Below are positions 11,373 through 22,522 of a stretch of DNA of 64,000 nucleotides, piece after piece (position 1 is the first letter of the stretch; each line of letters begins with the position of its first letter). The notes under the pieces were generated by a model that worked only from the letters and a program-made list of their open reading frames with translations, did not search any database and had not been told where the DNA came from. A program made the translations under genes and the position numbers. The DNA is from Kitagawia praeruptora (taxonomy: Eukaryota > Streptophyta > Magnoliopsida > Apiales > Apiaceae), in contig CM075345.1 in the NCBI GenBank assembly GCA_037693485.1, positions 115,745,501 to 115,809,500 on the forward strand, in the 5' to 3' direction.

Positions 11373-12100
11373 GAATCTAGCACGCGCCCAGTTGCCGGAA
11401 GCGGTACTATTACAACGTTTCTGTGAAGATGCGGTACAACTGTGCCTTTTAATTTTTTTGATAATTTTTTTCCGACACTAGAATTAGTACCTATTAACAT
11501 CTATATGGTTGGATCGTCGAAAAAATTATTTAAAAAAATTATAATTGAATCTGGCACGCGCCCCGTTGCTGGAAGTTATACTATTACAACGTTTCTGTGA
11601 AGATGCGGCACAACCGGGCCTTTTTATTTTTTGATTTATCAACACTAGAATGAGTACCTATTAACATTTGTACGGTTGGATCATCGAAGAAATCATTTAA
11701 TAAAATCATTCAATGAATCTGATATGCACCCTGTTGTTGGAAGTTGTACTGTTACAACGTTTCTGTGAAGATGCGGCACAACCAGGCCATTTCATTTTTT
11801 AATTATTTTTTCGAATACTAGAATGAGTACCTATTAACATCTGTACAATTGGATCGTCGAAAAATTCATTTAAAAAAATAATTCAGTGAATCTGGCACGC
11901 GCCCCGTTGCTGGAATTTGTAAAATTACAACATTTCTAAAAAATGCGGCATAATCGGGCCTTTTATTTTTTGTTTATTTTTCACAACACTAGAATGAGTA
12001 TCTATTAACATCTGCACGGTTCGATCGTCGAAGAAATCATTTAAAAAAATTATTCAATGAATGTGGCACATACTCCTTTACCTGAAGTTGTACTATTAAA
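11373..12100. repeat. Tandem satellite, ~172-bp monomer, 4.3 copies
   Basis: Monomers start with GAATCTGGCACGCGCC-like sequence at 11373, 11547, 11715, 11888 and 12059, giving periods of 174, 168, 173 and 171 bp. Shared landmarks in each are the phrases TTACAACGTTTCTGTGAAGA, tgcggcacaacc, actagaatgagtacctatta and ttggatcgtcga. The fifth copy breaks off near 12095. GC content is visibly higher than in the flanks. A further phrase TTACAACGTTTCTATGAAG at about 12334-12352 shows the array once reached the LINE junction. Confidence 0.9.
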
Positions 12101-12349
12101 TGTTAAATGTTGCAGCATGTATATGAACACACCTATAAACACACAAAAGTACATATGATTATTATGAAATGTTCACTAATATGTTATATTAAAATAATAA
12201 TGTCGAAAAATAAGACATTACACTTGATTTCAATTACACTTGATTTCGTGATGTATTCTTATTTTAATAGCATATGGTCACTGTAATGACTAATGTAATA
12301 GATTTTAATGTCAAATTAAGTAGAATTTTAATGTTACAACGTTTCTATG

Positions 12350-12609
12350 AAGTATTAAAGCGAGAAGGAAATAATTGGAGTTGGATTAATTTCAAATATG
12401 AAAAGCTTGGCACATTTTGTTTTGTTTGTGGTGTCATAGGTCATTCTGAAAGGAACTGTGCTGTAGTTTATGCTAATCTTGAGAAGTTGATAGACAAGGT
12501 ATATGGAACATGGTTACGTGCACCGAATAGGAATGTCAAAACTAATACAGGGTCGAGGTGGATTCGAAATGCAGGTGGGGGAAAGGATACATGGGGTAAC
12601 CAGAAGTAG
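12350..12609 (+). pseudogene. LINE ORF1 fragment with CCHC zinc knuckle
   Basis: Residues NWSWINFKYEKLGTFCFVCG followed by VIGHSERNC match the zf-CCHC_4 knuckle of plant LINE ORF1 (C-x2-C-x4-H-x4-C), and YGTWLRAPNR after it is another family landmark. ORF1 proteins bind the element RNA. The upstream DUF4283 domain is absent. The open frame nominally starts at 12274, but codons before about 12350 come from the satellite, so the frame is a fusion by accident. It stops at 12609; two short frames up to 12980 look like its degraded C-terminal part. Confidence 0.7.
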
Positions 12610-12976
12610 ACAGGTGAAGGTTCAGGAGTTCATGGTGAGAACCAGGGAATTGCGAGATTCATGGAGGTTGATGGTAGGTTTGCGAGATTGGTGGGGAGGT
12701 TGGTAACGTTAGTATTAAATCACGGGATTTGAATGAGTAGAGAGTAGGCGGGAAACTTGATTTAAATGATAAACAAGGGACAGAGGGAGTGATTGAAGTA
12801 TATAAGGAGTCTGATACGAAAAATGTGGTGATTGATCCAAAACGGAAACGAGTTAATAATGGAACACATGGAGAAAATAACGGGATAGATCTTATGCAGA
12901 TAACTGAAAATCAGAATAATGATGTGTCAAAAAACTTGCTAATGGCGGGTCCTGTGGTCCAGGCCCGCCAGACATT

Positions 12977-15900
12977 ATGAGTCTTCTAGCATGGAACTGT
13001 CGTGGGCTGGCCAACCCACGAGCAGTTAGACTTCTGTTGGATATTAATCAACAGTATAGGCCCAGTCTCATCTTTCTTAGTGAGACATTGGTTAAACGAC
13101 ATAAGGTGGAGAAAGTTAGTAAGAAGTTAGGGTTCGCAGGGTGTTTTGCTATTGATGCACAAGGACATGGAGGGGGGATTGCTTTGATGTGGAGGAATGA
13201 GGGAGCGGTCCAGATTTTAAGCAGTTGTAGTAATTTTATAGATTTTGAAGTGAGTAATGAACAAGCTGGTAGGTGGAGGTATACTGGGTATTATGGGTTC
13301 CCAGAAAGAAGTAGAAGAGGTGAAGCTTGGAATATGCTTCGTGAGTTAGCTATAGCATCATCGTTACCGTGGTGTATAATAGGGGACTTCAATGATATCA
13401 CTTCGATGGAGGAGAAGAGAGGGGGACAGAGATATCCTAGAAGATTAATGGAGGGTTTCTCTGAGGCAATAGTTGACTATGGGTTACATGACTTGGGGTT
13501 TACAGGGGATATATTTACATGGGAGAAATCAAGAGGGAAAGAAACGTGGGTTCAGGAGAGATTGGATAAAGGGATGGCAACAAATCCATGGATTGAGATG
13601 TTTCCGTTAGCAGAAATAAAAGTCCTAGAAGTAACAACTTCGGATCATATGCCCTTAATGTTGCAGTTACATAGACAAGTGTATGTGCAAAGAAGTCGAA
13701 GGTTTAAATTTGAGAATATGTGGATTAAGGAAAGGGAGTGTAGAAATATAGTGCAAGCTTGCTGGGAAGGGGAAGGTGGGGGAGATTTGATGGGAAAAAT
13801 TATAAGATGTTGTACGAAGTTGGAAGAATGGGGTGGAGGTTTAGTTCATGATATGAAAGTGAGGATGGGATATTATAGAAAGGAAATGCAGAGATATCGA
13901 GCTAGGAGGGATTTGTTTGGGATTCAGAAGTATGATACAGCTCGTTGGGAGTACATGAAATTGTTAGAAAAGCGGGAGATATTTTGGCATCAAAGAGCCA
14001 AGCAATTTTGCCTCCGAGATGGTGAGAAAAATACCAGGTTCTGTCACAAGTTTGCGTCTACACGAAAGGAGCATAATAAAATCAAAAAACTGAAAAATGA
14101 GAATGGGGAGTGGAAGGAAACGGATGCTGAAATTCAAGAAGTTATTACAGATTATTTTACGAACATGTTTGCTAGTACAAGTACGTACGAAAATAAATTT
14201 GTCAGCAAGAATTGAGTTTCTAGTGATTTCAGAAGAACAGAGTCAAATGCTTGTTATGCCTATAGTGGAGGAGGGGGTTAAGAATGCTGTTTTTGCCATG
14301 AATTCGAATAAATCGCCTGGAATCGATGGTTTAAACCCAAGATTTTATCAGGCTTACTGGGAGATAGTAGGTGGTGATGTGACTGAATTTTGCAGAGATT
14401 TTTTCGAGACTAGAGAGTTACCAGATGCTGTGAACCGTACTATAGTTTGTCTAATTCCTAAAGTGAAGCATCCCAAGAAAGTGGCTGATCTTAGGCCAAT
14501 TTCTTTGTGTAATGTGCTAATGAGGATTCTGTCTAAAGTAATGGCAAATAGGATAAAACCAATGTTAAATGCACTTATTTCTGAAAAATAGAGTGCATTT
14601 ATTGAAGGAAGGTTGTTAACTGATAATGCTTTAATAGCATATGAGATTAACCATTACATCCATAGAAAAACACAAGGAAAGATTGGGGTGGCTGGATTGA
14701 AGGTGGATGTATCAAAAGCTTATGACCGATTGGAGTGGTCTTTTATTGAATTGATGCTTGAAAGATTTGAGTTTCCTGCGATTTGGATAGAAAGGGTGAT
14801 GAAATGTGTCAAAACAGTCTCATATAGTTTCATAAGGAATGGAGAAATTTTTGGAGAGGTGGTGCCTCATCGAGGAGTACGACAAGGAGGTCCGATCTCT
14901 CCATATTTGTATATCCTTTGTGCTGAGGGCTTGAGTGGTATGATTCGAAAGCATGAAGAGTGTGGTTTATTGCATGGGTGTCAAATTGCAAATAATGCAC
15001 CAAGTATCTCCCATTTACTTTTCACGGATGACTGTTACTTCTTCCTTAAAGCAACAAAAGCAGAGGCACGAACACTAAAGGGTGTGTTATAGAGGTATGA
15101 AGCATTATCGGGACAAGTTATAAATTATAATAAATCTGAGATCGTATTTAGTCCTAATACAACTGAAGTAGACAGTGTGGAGGTTTGTAATAGTCTAGCA
15201 GTGTAGCAAGCTCAGAAACCTGGGAAGTATCTTGGTATGCCAATGTGTGTTGGTAGAAATAAGGTAGAGGTGTTTGGATTTATTAGTGATCGAGTGCAGC
15301 AAAGACGGAATGGGTGGTATAATAAAGAGTTGTCAAAGCAAGGAAAGGTAACATTATTGTCTTCATCAGCTCAAACATTATCGAGTTTCTGGATGAATTT
15401 ATTTTTAATTCCAGTTACCATGTGTGAGGAGATTGAACGAAATATGAATGCTTTTTTATGGGGAAATGGGGCAAATAGTAGGGGAGAAGATGGATGTCAT
15501 GGGCTAAAGTTTGTGTGCCAAAGAATTGTGAAGGGTTGGGGCTTAGGGAGTTAAGAAAATTCAATCTATTTATGCTGGCTAAACAGGGTTGGAGATTGCT
15601 TAAAGAAGCTAATCCGTTAGTTTATGCAGTAATGAAGGCGAAATACTATCCTAATTCGAGTTTTTTAGAAGCTAAAGTGGGATCAAATCCAAGTTATGTT
15701 TGGAGGAGTATCTTGGCGTCCATGAAGTTGATTAAGGCAGGGGCTAGGAAAAAGATTGGAGATGGAAGAGGTACGTGTGTGGGGGGGGGGGAACGAACAA
15801 GACAACTCCATTTTTTTCTTTTGACCCCCTTGGTTTCCAGACACGAATAATGGGTATATAACGACCCCAATGCCAAGGCACCTGCAAGATAGTACAGTGC

Positions 15901-17045
15901 ATAGTCTAATGCAGATGGATGAACGTAGGTGGGAGTTGGATATAATTCATGATATTTTTCAAGATAGGGATGCTGGGTTTATTTAGCAGATTCCGTTGTC
16001 TTTAAATGAGGCTGCAGATTCATGGTATTGGATACTAGATGAAAAGGAGGATTTTACAGTCAAGAGTGGGTATCGATGGTTGCAAGGGGAAGTTGATGAT
16101 GTAGATAAGAGGTATTGGACTAAGTTGTGGGCTTTAAAGTTACCATGTAAGGTTGTTAATTTCCTATGGCGAGTGTGTAAATCATGTCTTCCTACAGCTT
16201 ATGCATTGGTAATAAAGCATGTTAACATAAACATTTTGTGTCCCTGGTGCCATGCTGAGTCTGAAACGGATACTCACGCACTATTTTCGTGTGAATTTGC
16301 GAGAACGGTATAGCATATGGCAGGGTTAAGTTCGATGGTGCAACATTCAGCTCAGGAGTCAGCTGCTATGGTCATTAGAAGGGTGTTTGATAGGTGCTCA
16401 CGGGAACAGTGTGTGCAAATGGGAATGATCAGTTGGGGGCTGTGGAACAGATGGAACAAATGGGTTTGGGATAGGGCGAATGGATCTGCGTTTGGTGGCT
16501 TTTGCAGCAACTAGTAACTTGTTGAAAGAGTGGACAGAAGCTCAAGTAAGGGATGCAGGTGGTAGACAGGAAGGTGGAGCAAGAAAATGGGAGAAACTGA
16601 ATGAGGGATGGATAAAAATCAATGTGGATGCAGCAGTATTTCGAGATAGTATTGGGTGTGGTGCGGTTATAAGAGATGCACAAGGTGTATTTATGGGGGC
16701 TTTTTGTAAGAAAGTAGAAGGTGCATGGAGACCAAGAGAAGCGGAAGCCATTGCTTTAAAAGAAACGTTGTCTTGGATTGCTGATTTAGGGTATGGAAAC
16801 TGTGTGTTTGAGACTGATTCAAAAGAATTAATGCAGGCATGTAAGAAAGGTCCAGGTGAGTCTCGTTTTGGAATCATAGTTGGCGATTGTGTTCATTTGT
16901 TAAAGCACATAAATCAAGTGCTAGTTTAGTTTGCGTTTAGATCTGCGAATAGTGTGGCACATGAATTAGCTAGACCTACACATATTCTATGTCATATAAA
17001 GGAGAGTGGTATGTCACTCCTCCTAATTTTATTTCTCATGTACTA
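12977..17045 (+). pseudogene. LINE ORF2: endonuclease, reverse transcriptase, RNase H (broken)
   Basis: The first frame (12977-14215) is an APE-type endonuclease: LAWNCRGLANP at the start, FLSE, IIGDFND, QERLDKG and TSDHMP in order. After a frameshift near 14180 the reverse transcriptase begins: SPGIDGLNPRFY, LIPKV, LRPISLCNV, DVSKAYDRLEWSF, GVRQGGPISPYLYIL and LLFTDDCYFF. The catalytic box is FTDD; most plant LINEs have FADD. A zf-RVT-like stretch (KLWALKLPCKVVNFLWR, LCPWCHAESETDTHALFSC) follows, then RNase H with KINVDAAVFRD, REAEAIALKETL and FETDSKELMQA, giving the D-E-D set. Stops lie at 14589, 15090, about 15204 and 16311; frame changes are near 14180, 15490, a G homopolymer at 15781-15790 and 16480. 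Confidence 0.88.
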
Positions 17046-17149
17046 GAATTTGATATGGTTATTTGAATGCAAGTACGATTTATTCAAAAAAAATGATGAA
17101 TTTAAGTACATCTAATATTACTTATTAAAATATGAATTTATGAAGCCAA

Positions 17150-18075
17150 GATACTTACGATGATGTCCAATTTCTGTCGTAAATTACCCAGTATTTATGA
17201 CAAACTCTGCACTTCATCGTATATAACCCAATACTTACGACGAATATTATATCCTGTCGTAAGTTACCCAGAACTTAGAGAAAAAAATTGCCATGTAGCA
17301 CCTGACCATTTCATGCATATAAAAAGATTCAAAATCATTAAACAACAGAAAAAACATCAAATATAAATGATCAAAAAATCTATAAATATAAATAAATAAA
17401 CTGATAAATAAATCAAAAATTACTTAAATAGGCAAAATGCCTCAAAATGTAAACTCTTGCAATTTTCTTGCACTAACACATCACATGATACGTTTTTATG
17501 ATGTTCAAGCCTTAAAATTAGTTTAATAACCGAAATTTTAAAAAAAGTTACATTAAAGTAGCTAAATTCTCCGGTAATTACATTTTTTTCCAATTTTTTT
17601 TTCCAAACTTACGACGGAATTGCATTTTCGTCTTAAGTTCTTTTAAATATATTATTTCGAATGGCTAATAGTGTAAATGCAATTAGGTGGCATTTATCGT
17701 AGTTGGTGAACTAACTTACGACGGATTTTCCGTCGTATTCACTGTTAAACGACGCCGTTTCGTCATTAGAAAAAATAATTCATTTTACATTTAAATTTAA
17801 TCACAATAAAAGACATTACGACGAATTTTCCGTCGTATGTTAATGTACAAAACTTAACTTACGGCGAATTGTCGTTTCCGTCATAAGATCAAAACGACAT
17901 CATTTTTACAGCTAACTTATTTACTCCTTTTTTAATTGTTTGGCTCAGAATTTTATTAATAAAATAAATAACTTATTATGAATTACTTTTCCGTCATAAG
18001 TAGTTACGACAGATTTGCTTTTCCGTCGTAAGTATGGCGTTATTTACGACGAATTTATTTTTCCATCGTAAATAC
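17150..18075. mobile_element. Outer CACTA-like element, left part with acgacgga subterminal repeats
   Basis: At least eight copies of TTACGACGGA-like and TCCGTCGTAA-like motifs occur in alternating orientation over 900 bp, separated by A/T-rich sequence. This is how subterminal regions of CACTA elements look. The same motifs resume at 22490-22503, after the inner element, and the right terminus TAGTG is at 22518-22522. The left terminus was not found; the LINE end at 17093 lies close by and may have removed it. Confidence 0.55.
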
Positions 18076-19279
18076 CACTACACCATAAAACAGATACAAC
18101 AACGTCTGAAATACGTTGCAATATGCCCTAAATTTGTTGCAATAGGGTCTACGGCAACGATTATTGAAAAATCAGGCGTATCGTTTGCTCTGGTTGCCAT
18201 AGGTACCTTATGGCAACGAATTTAGTACCATATTGCAACGTTGAATCATCGTTGCTGTACGGGTATATGGCAACGATTTAATGGCTATAGCAACATGTTT
18301 AACACCGTTGCAATATCTTGGAGGAGTTATGGCTTACTTTTTGTAACGATTTCTTTTGTGTTATTTGTTGCAATACATAGACTAAGGCAACATATATATG
18401 CCCAATTGCAACGAATTTTGAATTAAATGCAATCAAATATTTTAAAGAATATGACATATATGGCAACATTTATGTAACTATTGCAATGCTAAATAAAAAA
18501 TCTGGCATTAAATTTAGATTTTATAAACATCCACAAATTTTAATTGGTATTTCATAACCAACCAACCAAGCAGTTCAGTTCCAACTTCCAACATCAATAC
18601 ACAAAATGACCAAGTTCAAGCAAAATAACTAAGTACAAGTGACACACAATCTAACTTAGTAATACATAAACCTAAGAATAAACATTTTGTAAACATGAGT
18701 CATGGCCTATCATCATGGTGTTGCTTCGTCTTCCTCTTTCTTGCTCCCCTTTAGTTTCCTGGAAGGGTATCTTCGTTTTCAAGTAATTAGATTGTGATGA
18801 AGAGCTAGTACTGGTTCCATTAATTGCTGCTTCCTAGGGATTACTAACAAGATTCTTCCATTCTGAAATTCTCAGCTTCTTAGAATCAACATAGCGGCTT
18901 CTCATGTACCTGCGAAGTATGAAATAGTAGAATAATGAGCTACTGGGGTCATAGAAAGTAAATACAGATTAGAGCATTTCTCAAGTGATGACATCTTAAT
19001 TATCATTTATCAGATCAAATTTGAGACGAGAGTACTTACTGAAAACCTATTCTTCTCTACTTCCACCTATTACAGAGGAAATGGATTTGTATCCTCAACA
19101 GCGCCACAAGTGTATCCTGGTCCTGGTGCTAATAAAGGCTGACATATCTACAAAATGCAAGAAAGATAAAGAACTATGGTGAATGTCAATAATGCTCACT
19201 TCAGACAGTAAGAATATATCATATATGAGCTAAACATGAGCTAAAAATAAAGTTACTGGATCCATTTGACAATAGCATA

Positions 19280-19994
19280 TATCATATATGTTGTGATGTA
19301 TAGACCTTTTCCATTTGAAAAAGAAAGCATATATCATATATGAGCAAATAAGTTACTGGATCCAGTAGCATGGTTAGCAGAAGACATGCAACTTTGTCAT
19401 AGCCCATAGGAAGAAGAAAAGATAAACGATTCATAAAATAGTGGTCCATATTTACCTTCATATACATATGATCCTCATCCATGTTAGCTGAAATCTATTG
19501 CCAATTCGAAATATCAGGCCATCATTATCCTCTTTTACAGCTTCAAATTTATAATCAGATTTCTAGAACCATAGTTTCTATAACACTGAGGATCAGGGAT
19601 GAAGAACTAAATTAGGAGATACATAGATTATAAAAGTTAGAGAAAACACCTTCAGCTTATTAATGATGTAAGTGTTTGTTCCACTTTTTGTTAGAGTGTC
19701 CTCCTTTACCAGCTTGTCCATAACTTCTGAAACCAGTCACAATGAAATAGAATAGTTAAATCTGTCCAGGAAAAAGTTGCAAGGTAGATGCCTTGTTAAG
19801 AAATACAGATGAGATCAATAAAAACTAAAAAGTGATGAGTATTAGCCAATCGAACTTTTCAACAATAAGAACAGCCCTTTAGGAACCTGGCCACTTGCAG
19901 ATTATTCATTGTCAATCAAACAAGTGAAATATACATTAAAATTTAAAGGGGAAGAAATGAAAATCTACCATTCTCAATCCTGTCTAATACAAAA
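19280..19994 (-). pseudogene. Captured exons resembling the ASY1 meiotic HORMA protein, C-terminal winged-helix part
   Basis: Directly after GGFVLD the same exon continues RIENE, splices at a GTAGATTT donor, and joins in frame to an exon (about 19750-19674) reading VMDKLVKEDTLTKSGTNTYI then INKLK. Further exon-like pieces read YKFEAVKEDNDG, MDEDHMYMK and LPMGYDKVA. From memory these fit the SWIRM/winged-helix region of plant ASY1, a chromosome-axis protein of meiosis, but no search was possible. The HORMA domain is absent. An exon-like stretch near 18900 (YMRSRYVDSKKL, RISEWKNLVSN) may be the 3' end. Confidence 0.42.
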
Positions 19995-20525
19995 CCACCC
20001 TATCAAAAAAAACTATAGTTAGTATGGGACAGAAACTGCAGTAAATAGTTTGAGAGTTGCATGCTTCTTTTAATTTGTCACCCATACGTACAACTTCCAC
20101 GTTAACATAATGGAAGTACCACATACTAGCTCGAAAATATTAGACTAATATTACAATAGAAAAACATCATACTACTTGTCAGTTGTCATGATATTGATAT
20201 GCAATTAACCGGCTTCAGACTTACATTAAAATTACGCCTCCAAGTGCTTGAAAAGTAAGGATTTGAGCTGTTCATAGATCCTTCAAAGATAACTTGGATG
20301 CTCATCATATCTCCAAGTTCAGCCATTAGTTTTTTGCTCTGTACAATGACTAGTAAGTGGTGCATAAAGCCATCACAAAATTTCAGTAAATAAGTCTCAA
20401 AACATATACCTCAACAAAAGCAGGCTCGAATCTATAATTTTCAGCAACTGCCCATATTGGTTGACCAGGAACTTTTGCACAAATAGAATTATAGCATGAC
20501 AGTGCAGTTTCTGCCTCTCTCACGG
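19995..20525 (-). pseudogene. Captured exons of a Gfo/Idh/MocA-family oxidoreductase
   Basis: One exon (about 20525-20411) encodes VREAETALSCYNSI ... QPIWAVAENYRFEPAFVE and ends at a GT donor. The next (about 20335-20224) encodes SKKLMAELGDMMSIQVIFEG and SMNSSNPYFSSTWRRNFN, bounded by CAG and GTAAGTCTG. A third short piece near 20000 gives GGFVLD. These match in order the C-terminal catalytic-domain start of the plant NAD(P)-dependent Gfo/Idh/MocA oxidoreductase family. The N-terminal Rossmann domain and the remaining C-terminal part are missing, so the product cannot be an active enzyme. Exon-intron structure is retained, so capture was at DNA level and not through mRNA. Confidence 0.72.
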
Positions 20526-20879
20526 CTGCATAAACAAGACCGCTTAAATGTTTTATTACAAATGTGTAATTCTAGGACTTCTGTTATCCTATTATGTAGT
20601 AATAATAATTAAGGTTCATTCTAAAAGTCCTAGTTGGAAATCAAACAAGGAAATAAAAGATTTTAAGGGACCCAAATTCCTATCAATTGGCAAATTAATG
20701 GGATATTCACAACTCTCCAGAGTAAATAAGATTTGTGGTATCCTAAGGTGACATGAGGTGTTATGCTTTGTGGTTATGAGAGTAGAGAAGGAACGACAAC
20801 AGAGCGATGATGATGATGAATGGGGCAAGACTAATGGGTGAGAGAAAATAAGGTTGGTGGTGCTGGACATGTGAGTGGA

Positions 20880-21620
20880 GAAGAGAAGACAATGGGAGAG
20901 CAGATAAAAAAGATGAGGGAGTTGGAGAGGTTAGAGATGAAGCGGCAAGGACAGGAAAACAAGCAGGAAGGGTAGTAATTTGATAAGGACCCTGTTAATG
21001 ATAATACAGTTTTTGAGCTTTGTACATAAATTACTCCCCAAACTGTTAGATTTATTCTCTTTTCGTTGTCTCCTACTTTCAAAGATAAAGATGTTGTGCA
21101 ATGGTTTGATGGTCCTTTCACACTCGAATATCGGCTCAAAACACATGAACCTCCTCAGACCTCACTTTACATTTTGTCACCTTATTCCAATAACTATGGA
21201 CTCAAGAATGTAAACTTGATCAGGGATGGATTAAAGAGAGAGAGTCTTTAGCTGTGATTAAAGAATGTCACGTTATTAACTTCATTTAATATGTTCACAG
21301 TTTCGGGGTTCGAGGCGGTTCGGTTCTCAACTAAACTTTGTAGAAATTAAGTTCGAGGGGTTCGAGGGGTTTAAGACATGTGCCAACCTAAGGCACAGAC
21401 CTTGATTGTGAAATTAAGTTCTAATTTACCTAACTTTTAGACACCTATGCTTACACTGCAAAACTTCCCAGCTTGTCGGATGACAAGGTTTTGCAAAAAC
21501 TTCATAGTCAGATGTTATTATAGTAGAACTTTGCTGAAGAAATAAAGATAGAGATCAGAAGCCGTAAGAGTGGTGCTGCAAAGTTTGGATTGCTCGACGA
21601 ATTATATGCCGACTAGCATC
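20880..21620 (+). other. Coding-like plus-strand segment of unknown origin in the CACTA element
   Basis: On the strand opposite to the captured exons, frames at 20980-21251 include FKDKDVVQWFDGPFTLEYRL and KTHEPPQ, and near 21540-21605 NFAEEIKIEIRSRKSGAAKF. Amino-acid composition and lack of low complexity suggest former protein code, perhaps a third captured fragment, but no family is recognised and stops interrupt it. Confidence 0.3.
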
Positions 21621-21779
21621 AAAGATCTATTACGACTTACAACTATACTTCTACTGAAAGATAAATTAAACACACGAAGTTTTAACAAGTATCAGAATTA
21701 CACACATATATACATAGACATATATGAGAGGAGATAAAACTAATAAGCAAAATTAATTTAAAGCAAAAATTTGAAATAC

Positions 21780-22085
21780 CTTGAATCCCAAATCCAAACC
21801 TAAAAATCGAAACCCCAAATTCGGAAGCGTAGACTGCAGATAACCAAATCGTAGATTTTAAACAATAATATGAGAGGAGAACAATTAATCGAACCCTAAA
21901 CTCAAATCCTAGATGAGTTTCAAATCCAACCCTTAACCAAATCGAATCGAGAAGCATGAGGGAGAGAATAGCGAGAGAACAGAGCAGCGAGAGAGCAGAG
22001 CAACGAGAGAGTAGAACAACGAGAGAGAAGAACGACGATGAGAAATTGATGGCGAAAGAACCCTAATTCGCCTCTTTCTCCTCTT
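21780..22085 (-). promoter_or_regulatory. CT-rich leader exon and splice donor of the CACTA transcript
   Basis: On the minus strand, TCTCTCGTTGTTCTACTCTC-type repeats (plus-strand unit gcgagagaacagagca, four copies at 21970-22035) lead into a GATTTGGTT/AGGGTT-rich stretch that ends GATTCAAG before GTATTTCAAA near 21775. This is a typical plant untranslated first exon with a donor site. It would transcribe toward the captured exons at 20.5-18.7 kb. Activity is inferred from layout only. Confidence 0.45.
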
Positions 22086-22463
22086 TTTCCTCTTCAGTGT
22101 ATTTGTGTGTTTTTATCAAAGTGTTTTGTAAATGGGGTTGTGAATGTATTTGTTTAGGTTTATTGTTTTGTTTTTCTTTTTTTAATCATCCCGCTTGTCT
22201 TTATGAGCCGGGAAAAAAATTTAGAGAGCCCGCTTCTTTTTAATGAGCCCGCCAATACTTTTAAGCCCAAAATTCTGGTTCTACAGCAACATTTTCTAAT
22301 ATTGTTGCTATTGATATCAAGTTTTGTCTAATGTAACAATTTCTTAATTCAATTGCAACGCTTTTAAAAATCGTTACAATAGCTTCGAAATTGTAAAAAA
22401 AATTGAGGAAATAGCAACGCTTTTTTTCAGAGTTGGTTGCAAAATCCGTTTTATGGTGTAGTG

Positions 22464-22522
22464 GGCGCGCAAATGGTTCCATCGTAAGTTGTCCGTCGTA
22501 AATGTCCAAATTTATTGTAGTG
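22464..22522. mobile_element. Outer CACTA-like element, right terminus
   Basis: The phrases CCATCGTAAG and CCGTCGTAAA match the repeats at 17150-18075, and the segment ends TTTATTGTAGTG, complement CACTACAATAAA, a CACTA-type terminus. It is the small piece of the outer element left to the right of the inner insertion. Confidence 0.6.

Larger units (their letters stand above)
12350..17093 (+). mobile_element. L1-type LINE retrotransposon, 5'-truncated and degenerate
   Basis: The element holds, in order, the tail of ORF1 with a CCHC-type knuckle, then ORF2 with apurinic endonuclease, reverse transcriptase, zf-RVT-like region and RNase H, and ends in TTTATTC plus eight A residues (17086-17093). 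The conserved N-terminal part of plant ORF1 is missing, and homology starts in the middle of a satellite monomer at about 12350, as expected when target-primed reverse transcription stops early. Several frameshifts and stop codons make it inactive. No convincing target duplication was found. Confidence 0.85.
18076..22463 (-). mobile_element. CACTA element carrying captured host-gene exons (Pack-type)
   Basis: Both ends share the inverted repeat CACTACACCATAAAAC (18076 onward and complement of the sequence ending 22463). Just inside each end the motif TTGCAAC/GTTGC is repeated in both orientations (18095-18430 and 22270-22445), as for CACTA subterminal repeats. No transposase was recognised. 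Instead the body holds minus-strand exons with good splice sites from an oxidoreductase gene and an ASY1-like gene, plus a CT-rich leader near the 22.1 kb end. Flanking trinucleotides do not match (tac versus ggc), so the target duplication is lost or the boundary differs by a base. Confidence 0.75.

Noticed and set aside
11373..12100. CRISPR-like array
   Set aside because: Whole ~172-bp units repeat without short constant repeats and unique spacers, and the DNA is plant nuclear.
14097..14200. Separate start of an ORF for LINE reverse transcriptase at 14097
   Set aside because: The first ~30 codons are out-of-frame overlap with the endonuclease frame; the RT belongs to the same ORF2, shifted by a frameshift near 14180.
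20548..20751. Plus-strand ORF opposite the captured oxidoreductase
   Set aside because: No motif recognised and it partly overlaps intron or flank sequence of the minus-strand exons.
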